The notes below the pieces were generated by a model. It was not told where the DNA came from. It searched no databases and was given only the letters and a program-made list of their open reading frames with translations. A stretch of DNA of 25,605 bases from NCBI GenBank assembly GCA_002751075.1, contig NAOQ01000051.1, forward strand, positions 156,675-182,279, read 5' to 3'. The DNA comes from Ichthyophonus hoferi. Lineage: Eukaryota; Opisthokonta; Ichthyosporea; Ichthyophonida; Ichthyophonidae. Both the position numbers and the translations under genes were made by a program. This document shows positions 12,897 through 25,605 of this stretch, in pieces. Position 1 is the first letter of the stretch. Every line of letters starts with the position of its first letter.

Positions 12897-13150
12897 GTTG
12901 TCTTAGTACCTTGCTACGAGTGACTAGGCTTGGGATAGTGACCTTTATTAGTAGGTAACCCCTAGGAAGGGGTGGAATAGATTAGAAAGGCCAGGTAATT
13001 ATTTACCTATCACATTGGAGGCACTGCATGATATATAGGCCTACTAATGAGATAATGAGATATAGAATAATTACAAATATATTTAATATTTAATATAATT
13101 ATAGTAAAACCCAATATACAGTTTATTAGACATTCACGTACCAATACACC

Positions 13151-13172
13151 ATATATATATATATATATATAT
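13151..13172. repeat. (TA)n microsatellite
   Basis: An uninterrupted run of TA dinucleotides in the intergenic region upstream of CARNMT1, within a wider AT-rich stretch (about 13070-13310) with no coding signal. Confidence 0.85.
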
Positions 13173-13343
13173 TATATGGTTCTATACCTCTATATATAAT
13201 ATAACATAGTAAACTACTAATATATCAGCTAGAATATATTAATTACCGATAGATAATATATTACATAATAAGAGCCAATATATAGTCCCTATATATATAC
13301 ATGTTAATAACGGTTTCGAAATCTGCATTCATTATTTTTATAG

Positions 13344-13723
13344 GCAGGACATGGTTTGTAACCTATATCTCAAAGTACGTTGGCGGGTTGAAGAGAATGA
13401 GGTAATCTACAAATAAATACAACAGGCTGAATGATAAGAAATAACCCCATGCTATTCTTTCATATATGGGATTAATAGCCCAATAATAGTCTACTCTACC
13501 CGTAGGTACAACAGACCTTGCTAACCCGAGACCCTTATCTAAAGGTGGTAATAATTATAGGGTGTCCACCCTAGGTAGGTTAATAGTAATAATACTATTA
13601 GTCAAGGTTTGTAGAGTTCTTTATTTCCAGGGGCTAGATGTAGCAGTAGTGATACAGATCATAGTTTACAAGGAGTACAACCAGTCCTCTGTTATTTTTT
13701 CTTTCCCTTCTAGTGAACAGTGA
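13344..13723 (+). CDS. Candidate short divergent gene (weak)
   Basis: Three putative exons lie on the plus strand, upstream of and divergent from CARNMT1. Exon 1 (13344-13401) follows a good TTTTTATAG acceptor and has an ATG at 13351 (MVCNLYLKVRWRVEENE). Exon 2 is 13506-13544 (VQQTLLTRDPYLK). Exon 3 is 13631-13723, following TTATTTCCAG, and reads GLDVAVVIQIIVYKEYNQSS and on to a TGA. Both joins are in phase 0 and the donors are GTAATC and GTGGTA. AATAAA occurs at 14004-14009. The product would have only 60 residues and I recognise no family. A second good acceptor at 13713 suggests the exon structure may differ, and the signals could be chance or a noncoding transcript. Confidence 0.28.
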
Positions 13724-14642
13724 ATCGATGAAAGAATCAAACAGTTATAAGCAGTAAGAATATACTACGCTAAACATTAGATGGCGAATAGTTATCCATC
13801 TACCTATACGTTTAACTAGATAACAATAACTATATGTATATTTCTATATAGCCTTGCCTGTACGAACCTCTAGAGGAGCATATTGTAATAGGGTTAACAC
13901 TAATAATGATTACCGTGAACTATTATATTACAATAGCATGTATGTATGGAGGCGACAGTCTATCGAGACAACTAACCAATACTGAATTATACAAAACCCT
14001 TCGAATAAAAGGTACTTCAAAAAAATAATTGCTGCCATCTTTATGGTTGAAAACGGGCCATCCGAATCAAATTTAACATACGAACCATGACACTCTCATA
14101 CAATATAATACAAAGGACAAAGTGAAGAAAGATTGTTGGTCAATAGTCATTGTAGTTTATATTTGATAACTTGCAATTAGTGATTACAGTTGGCAGGCAG
14201 CCTGCCATCCTAGTTCTGGGCCATATTAGCCTGGAGCATCTTAATAACAATCCTTTAATAACCATTATTACGATATTTAGATATCATACTACCATGTCTA
14301 CCATCATCATTTTAAAAACGCAAGTCAATCAATCATTTATTACAGTCCTATATTCACAACTGAACGTATTGTTGTCCCCTCCTCCCCTTCCCTTCCTATG
14401 TGCTGTAATGCATCCTACCCCCATCTCATAGGGGTCTTTCAACCTATCTCATAGGGGTCCTTCAACCTATACCGCACTATTAATTCCTTTCTATACGTCC
14501 TACTATTTCTCTTCATCCTTCAATACTTTGCCCGCTTTCTCCGTCTTTTTCTCCGCCTGTAAAGTAATACATCACCGTTTCGTATCAATAAGTTAATAGC
14601 ACGAGCCGAATTAAGACAATGAACACATACTTAAATTGAAGT
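13724..14642. other. Intergenic region upstream of CARNMT1, downstream of the tRNA
   Basis: Apart from the 23-bp tandem duplication at 14423-14468, I see no gene here. The open frame at 14171-14431 on the plus strand has no family resemblance and no consistent splice partner. Confidence 0.45.
14423..14468. repeat. 23-bp tandem duplication
   Basis: Two adjacent copies of ATCTCATAGGGGTC(T/C)TTCAACCT differ at one base, which marks a recent local duplication in noncoding sequence. Confidence 0.9.
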
Positions 14643-14647
14643 AAAAA
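14643..14647 (-). terminator. RNA polymerase III terminator of tRNA-Leu
   Basis: A run of five T on the minus strand begins four bases after the tRNA 3' end, which is the usual distance and form for Pol III termination. Confidence 0.75.
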
Positions 14648-14651
14648 TATG

Positions 14652-14735
14652 TGCCAGGAGTGGGGATCGAACCCACGCGTACATACGTACATGAGATCTT
14701 AAGTCTCACGCCTTAACCAACTCGGCCATCTTGGC
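14652..14735 (-). tRNA. tRNA-Leu, anticodon UAA
   Basis: An 84-nt class II tRNA with no intron and no encoded CCA. The D arm is GCC/GGC. The anticodon stem TGAGA/TCTCA is perfect and its loop CTTAAGA carries TAA. The long variable arm pairs GTAC with GTAC around GTAT. The T arm is GTGGG-TTCGATC-CCCAC and the discriminator is A, as expected for leucine. Internal A box (TGGCCGAGTTGG) and B box (GGTTCGATCCC) are intact. The acceptor stem GCCAAGA/TCCTGGC has one A-C mismatch at position 5:68, where related Leu tRNAs have a G-C pair. The 5' end is duplicated just upstream. Likely functional. Confidence 0.95.
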
Positions 14736-14775
14736 AGTACAATACAATTAAATCTTGGCAGTACAATACAATTAA
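14728..14775. repeat. 24-bp tandem duplication covering the tRNA-Leu 5' end
   Basis: Two identical copies of a 24-bp unit, at 14728-14751 and 14752-14775. The first contains the first eight bases of the tRNA and its immediate 5' flank; the second puts a second copy of the tRNA start upstream. The copies are identical, so the event is recent. Confidence 0.95.
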
Positions 14776-14935
14776 TATCACTACAAAGAACAGTAACGCT
14801 GTTTTAGCACACGATAGCGTGTATAGTGCAATACTAGCCGAACGTTTCATTTTTGTTCTCTTCGATGGCACATTCATATATAAAATTCACTAACGAGACC
14901 CCTGTCACCTGACCAGTATCAATCATATATATGCA

Positions 14936-16905
14936 CTATACCCCCTGTTGCATACTTAACCCCACCCAGATATATACCTTGCCTTTCTTAAAGGGTAACA
15001 TTTTAGCCTTGAATACAAATTCTGACACAAATGGATATTCCCTAACGCCATGGAACCTATTTTCAATCTTGCCTTGATAGTAAGCAATTACGGTGGGTAT
15101 ATGTTGTACCTGTAGGGATAGGGGAGGTGTCATGGTGGCGTATAAAGTATAAGGCACAAGATATAGGGTATAAGGTATAGGATATAGGGTATAGGGCATA
15201 ATGTATAGGGTATAAGGTATAGAATATAGGGTATAGGGCATAAGGTATAAAGTATAATGTATAGGATATAGGGTATAGGGTATAGGGCATAAGGTATAGG
15301 ATATAAGGTATAGGGCATCAAGTATAGGATATAAGGTATAGGGCATCAGGTATAGGGTATAGGGGACATGTTATGGTGTGCTATACACCATGCATAATAA
15401 TGACTGTTATGTTATAATACTATTCTTTACTCCTATATCCCCACACATAATTATATTACTATATATTATCGAAATATAGCATTATGCAACCAATTATTAA
15501 CCTCTACGGCATTTAACTTCCATATTTTATTAAACATTATCTATCTTTCACATATTATATAGCATTCATAGTATATTATATAACCCAATACCGTATACTG
15601 TATTATAACATATATTGTATATCATCATATATACTGTCTGTATATACATTACAATACATACATCATGCTGTATTGCCAGTTGAGACTCCTGGTCCACATC
15701 GACCTTGGCCAATAGGACCGATCCATGATGCTGGCTTACCAGTTTTATTAACATGGGACCTAGTCGCCGACAGGGACCACACCATCTGTAGCAATGGTAA
15801 TACGGCATATTATATGAATCAGGACAATGCTATTACTAAAATATAATTTATATTGTGAAGGATATTCTCAACCCTCAAGTCATATTAAATAAAGGGTTAC
15901 TAGCTATCAGCGAGTAAAATAATTCTGAATAAAAACTAAATCCTTAGCATATAGACCCTATGTTGACCAATGGAATAGAATACAAGGCCAGGCCGTAATG
16001 GTGTAATGCCCTCCCCACAGGTACAAATATTGCGAGTGATAATCTAAACATATATGTATATATGTATAAACAGGTATCTATCTATACAAGCCACAGAATT
16101 ATATATCTGCCAATTGGTCAGAACTAGCTTTTTTAGCAATCTTATTTAAAATATACCCCATTTCCGTGCGTATCTATATGTGCATAATTCTTTCTTTCCG
16201 TATACATGAGTGTTAGAGGGAGTCGGGAGAGACCAGTAAAACCATATTAACAGGGAAACCCTCATCTCCGTACTCTCAGGTTATCTTACCCTGCCTGGAA
16301 ATCTACAATCACTGGCTTGTCTGCCTGTAGGCCAACCATACAAAATTTAGAATAATGCGTGCTAATTGAATAACTAAATTATAAAATAGAATATATACAG
16401 ACCACTACAGGACGTGGGAAGTATGCGGTAAAGACCACATCTTCCTTTTTCAAACAATTGTCCACTATGAAGGCTGCACAGAAAAACATTCAACTACAAT
16501 AGTATATAAATATAAATAAACAACAGAATGGGGTCTAAAAAATACTCACAAATATAGCAAGGTAATTCTGGAGTGAAGTCTAAATTTTTAACATGAAAAT
16601 AGAAATAAAAGAGGAAAAAAGTTGAGAATGAGTGAAAAGAAAAATAATGTAACTATAAGAACAAACCCACAATGAACTGAACAGTAATGCTAAGGTATTG
16701 CTGTAACCAAGAGCAAGAGAGGATCATTAGTCCGTCTTTGGTTATTCACCTTAAGAACCCTCTCCGTGAAGGTTTCTCCAGTGACGTTAAAAATAGTGGA
16801 AAAGGACCGGCTCCGTAAAACCTGCAGCCCACCAAAAACTGCATATGGGGTAAACGGTACTCTCCTTATATTTGCTAAAACATTATTAGAGACAAAAAAA
16901 GACAT
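14936..16905 (-). CDS. TXN2: Mitochondrial thioredoxin
   Basis: A disulfide reductase of the mitochondrial matrix (family role). Exons: 16905-16750, 16324-16290, 15785-15662 and 15109-14936. They give 489 nt or 162 residues (human TXN2 has 166), with phases consistent. The start MSFFVSNNVLANIRRV is a typical Arg-rich, acid-free presequence running to about RSRSFS (residue 37). DKPVIVDFQAGWCGPC carries the CXXC active site (about residues 65-69). AKVDVDQESQLAIQHD, HIPTVIAYYQGK with the conserved cis-Pro, and FHGV complete the fold. The 35-nt second exon is unusually short but is required by phase and homology. The C-terminus runs about 20 residues beyond the usual helix end. A GTATAT donor after 14978 could instead splice to an exon that I could not find. 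No AATAAA lies between the stop and the tRNA gene 200 bp downstream. Confidence 0.93.
15141..15364. repeat. Heptamer minisatellite, 32 copies of TATAGGG-like units
   Basis: Thirty-two consecutive 7-mers, with no indel between units, lie in the last TXN2 intron (15110-15661). The commonest unit is TATAGGG; variants are TATAAGG, TATAGGA, CATAAGG and CATCA(A/G)G. A 28-bp higher-order unit (TATAGGA TATAAGG TATAGGG CATCARG) is repeated at 15295-15350. Because 7 is not a multiple of 3 and no unit contains a stop on the minus strand, all three minus frames stay open and give spurious Pro-Tyr-Thr-Leu repeat proteins. Confidence 0.97.
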
Positions 16906-18623
16906 CGTCCTCTTCTTATAGTATACAGTTTTATAGATGCAATTGTATAAATACTTGTGTGCATCCAAGAATATCTATCTACTATTGTTATTTCAAGTGT
17001 ATCGCAATCAATTGATAGTTATCATGGAGGGCATTGGCAAATATGCAATAGAAAGACATATAATATGATTATATAGGATATTGTAGGATATCGCAGTATA
17101 TAATTGGGTAAAAGCAATTGGACGTGATTTGATAAATGGCTCATGAAATTGGCCAATAGAGTGTAATCATGTTTCTTATTGGGCTGACTTGGTAGTCTTT
17201 ATTTAATTAGCCAATAGTAGTATTATTCTAGACAAGAATCGCGAAGCCTTCACGGTTTTTTTTTCATGGGTGTGGGTTTGATTCAAAGGGCAATACATAG
17301 CTCAAGTTTTTCCGGTAAGATTTAATCACTAATAAATATGAAGATTAATATTAATAATCAATTAGCCCATTAGATTAAGATATAATCGCCAATTCTCTAT
17401 GTCATGGGTTTATTTGCGATTTAATCCAAAATTTATCGTTAATCAGCTGCTATATACTTAAGTATAAAGTCTAATGGATAGGACATATTTTTGGATTTAA
17501 AAATGCTTAATCATCTACAGAAGCAACTAAATATCAGTAGAATAAATTAATATTATAGCTTGATTAGCTGTTCAAATATCACTTGGCACTGTGGTATCGA
17601 CCCCTGATCTAATTGATATAGATTTGGCCACAAGGTAGTGCAGTAAAATGTAATTACATTATGTGAAATTCTTGAAGTATGAAGTATGGACAGATATTGT
17701 CATATAATATACATACCACAGATGGATAAAAATAATTACTAATGTCGTAAACTACATACCAGATTGAATAGAAAGCCAACAAATTATGTATGTTAAAAGG
17801 AATATACTATGGGCAACTATAGTAACTATATTGTGTTTAAGTCTTTGCATCTAAACAAGAGCCAATCAATTTTAGGTAAGCGCATTTTGTCAAGTAGAAA
17901 AAATAGAACTATAGTATAAGTCATTACTAGTATAAAATAAATAATTACACTTTATGGCCAGTCATTCGCGCAACAGGAATTTTTAGGCAAGCCAAATCTA
18001 TTTGTAAACCACCTTTAAATATTCGAAGTATATATAGATAATTTAAACTAAGACCAATAAATAATATAATATACCCAAGTTTATATTGTTTTAAAACATA
18101 TTGCATCACTGTTAAGTATACTGTGTTTGTGTTACAGACCAGAATAATAAGTATGTGAATGCCTTAGTAAATCAAAATTTTGTTTTCACATTTTTAAAAA
18201 GCCATATCTATATTCAAGACAAATATATGACTACAGCTTATTGTTTTTCATAAAAATATCATAGGCGTTTATTCACCATCATATATATATATATATATAG
18301 TTATTCCAGTTTACACCATTTAGAAGTCAGATAGATATATTCCACTAGATATCATTGACAGACTCCCTAGTACATAAGATGGGCGATGTATACATTTTAC
18401 ACTCATATTACATGTCAACAATCCTACCATCCTTCTCATCTGTACTTAGAAGCAGAACAGAATAGATGTGTGATAGCTCCTTCAAGTAATAGGTTATTAT
18501 ATAAATAGGTCCTGGCTGCACGGGTATCAACGGTTTACGATTATACAATAAGGCCTAATAGGGTCAAATTACGATCCAGTAAGCTACAGTCTAACCACTT
18601 TTGATATATTGCAATACCCTACA
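16906..18623. other. Intergenic region between the NDR kinase gene and TXN2
   Basis: AT-rich sequence with no supported exon on either strand and one (TA)n run at 18281-18299. It should contain the TXN2 promoter, next to 16905. The open frame at 18629-18817 (minus) lies in the likely kinase 3' UTR and is not thought to be coding. Confidence 0.5.
18281..18299. repeat. (TA)n microsatellite
   Basis: A pure run of TA dinucleotides in the intergenic region between TXN2 and the kinase gene. Confidence 0.85.
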
Positions 18624-18629
18624 TTTATT
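18624..18629 (-). promoter_or_regulatory. Possible poly(A) signal of the NDR kinase gene
   Basis: AATAAA on the minus strand about 330 bases past the stop codon. The position is plausible for a 3' UTR, but no other support is visible. Confidence 0.4.
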
Positions 18630-18959
18630 CAACGGCATAAACCAGGCCTTGGCTTTTGGAGACAATATGTGTGACAATAGAAGTCTCTAGCAGACAGACA
18701 AGGAAAATGAGGAACATAGTAGAGAAAATGTATGGCAATATGAATGGATATATGTACAGAGAAGAGATCGAGCATACATAGACCATTAATTAACAAAGGA
18801 AAAATATGATGGAACAAAAAGGAGAGAGTATAAGGTCCAGAGGACTATGTAGAATTTATACCATTGGGTACATACAATACCAGGATCTCTGAATGATAAA
18901 TGTACCGACACAGACATAGGATAACTAGGTGAGGCAATGTATATACCCTATCCTCAACC

Positions 18960-25605
<6,646 letters not shown>

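Noticed and set aside
14171-14431. Plus-strand open frame containing GRQPAILVLGHISLEHLNNN
   Set aside because: The first part looks protein-like, but no matching exon or homologue was recognised and the rest is low complexity.
14936-15346. Open frames encoding Pro-Tyr-Thr-Leu-Tyr repeats in three minus frames
   Set aside because: They are the heptamer minisatellite of the TXN2 intron, which happens to lack stops. The real exon begins at 15109.
15141-15364. Regular repeats that might suggest a CRISPR array or an internal telomere
   Set aside because: The units are contiguous with no spacers, and the array lies in an intron far from any visible chromosome end.

Overview
The window is animal-type nuclear DNA: AT-rich, with split genes, short exons, GT-AG introns (one GC-AG), TA microsatellites and several intronic minisatellites. 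The protein families (an NDR-family AGC kinase, mitochondrial thioredoxin, carnosine N-methyltransferase, a secreted chymotrypsin-fold protease) and the moderately compact layout fit an early-branching metazoan such as a sponge. The species assignment is inference only; nothing in the window proves it.

All four recognisable protein genes and the tRNA lie on the minus strand, so they are read from right to left. From the right edge: (1) 25424-18960, the C-terminal three quarters of an NDR kinase (STK38/STK38L/Tricornered type). It has 11 exons, and the N-terminus lies beyond the window. (2) 16905-14936, a complete mitochondrial thioredoxin (TXN2) in 4 exons, with a 32-copy heptamer array in its last intron. 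(3) 14735-14652, a tRNA-Leu(UAA) only 200 bp past the thioredoxin stop codon, with a 24-bp tandem duplication across its 5' end. (4) 12896-9168, a complete carnosine N-methyltransferase (CARNMT1) in 9 exons. (5) 6957-299, a chymotrypsin-fold serine protease with an intact His-Asp-Ser triad, a pocket that is not trypsin-like, and an unrecognised C-terminal extension of about 158 residues.

A possible short plus-strand transcript (13344-13723), divergent from CARNMT1, is the only candidate gene on the other strand and is weakly supported. The stretches 6972-9167, 13724-14642 and 16906-18623 hold no gene that I can support.

The genes do not form a pathway. They look like ordinary neighbours: Hippo/NDR signalling, mitochondrial redox, histidine-dipeptide methylation and extracellular proteolysis. 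No retroviral or other virus-like element, CRISPR array or intact transposon was seen. Exon limits were derived by reading both strands, matching remembered family sequences and requiring splice-phase consistency; no alignment or transcript data were available.
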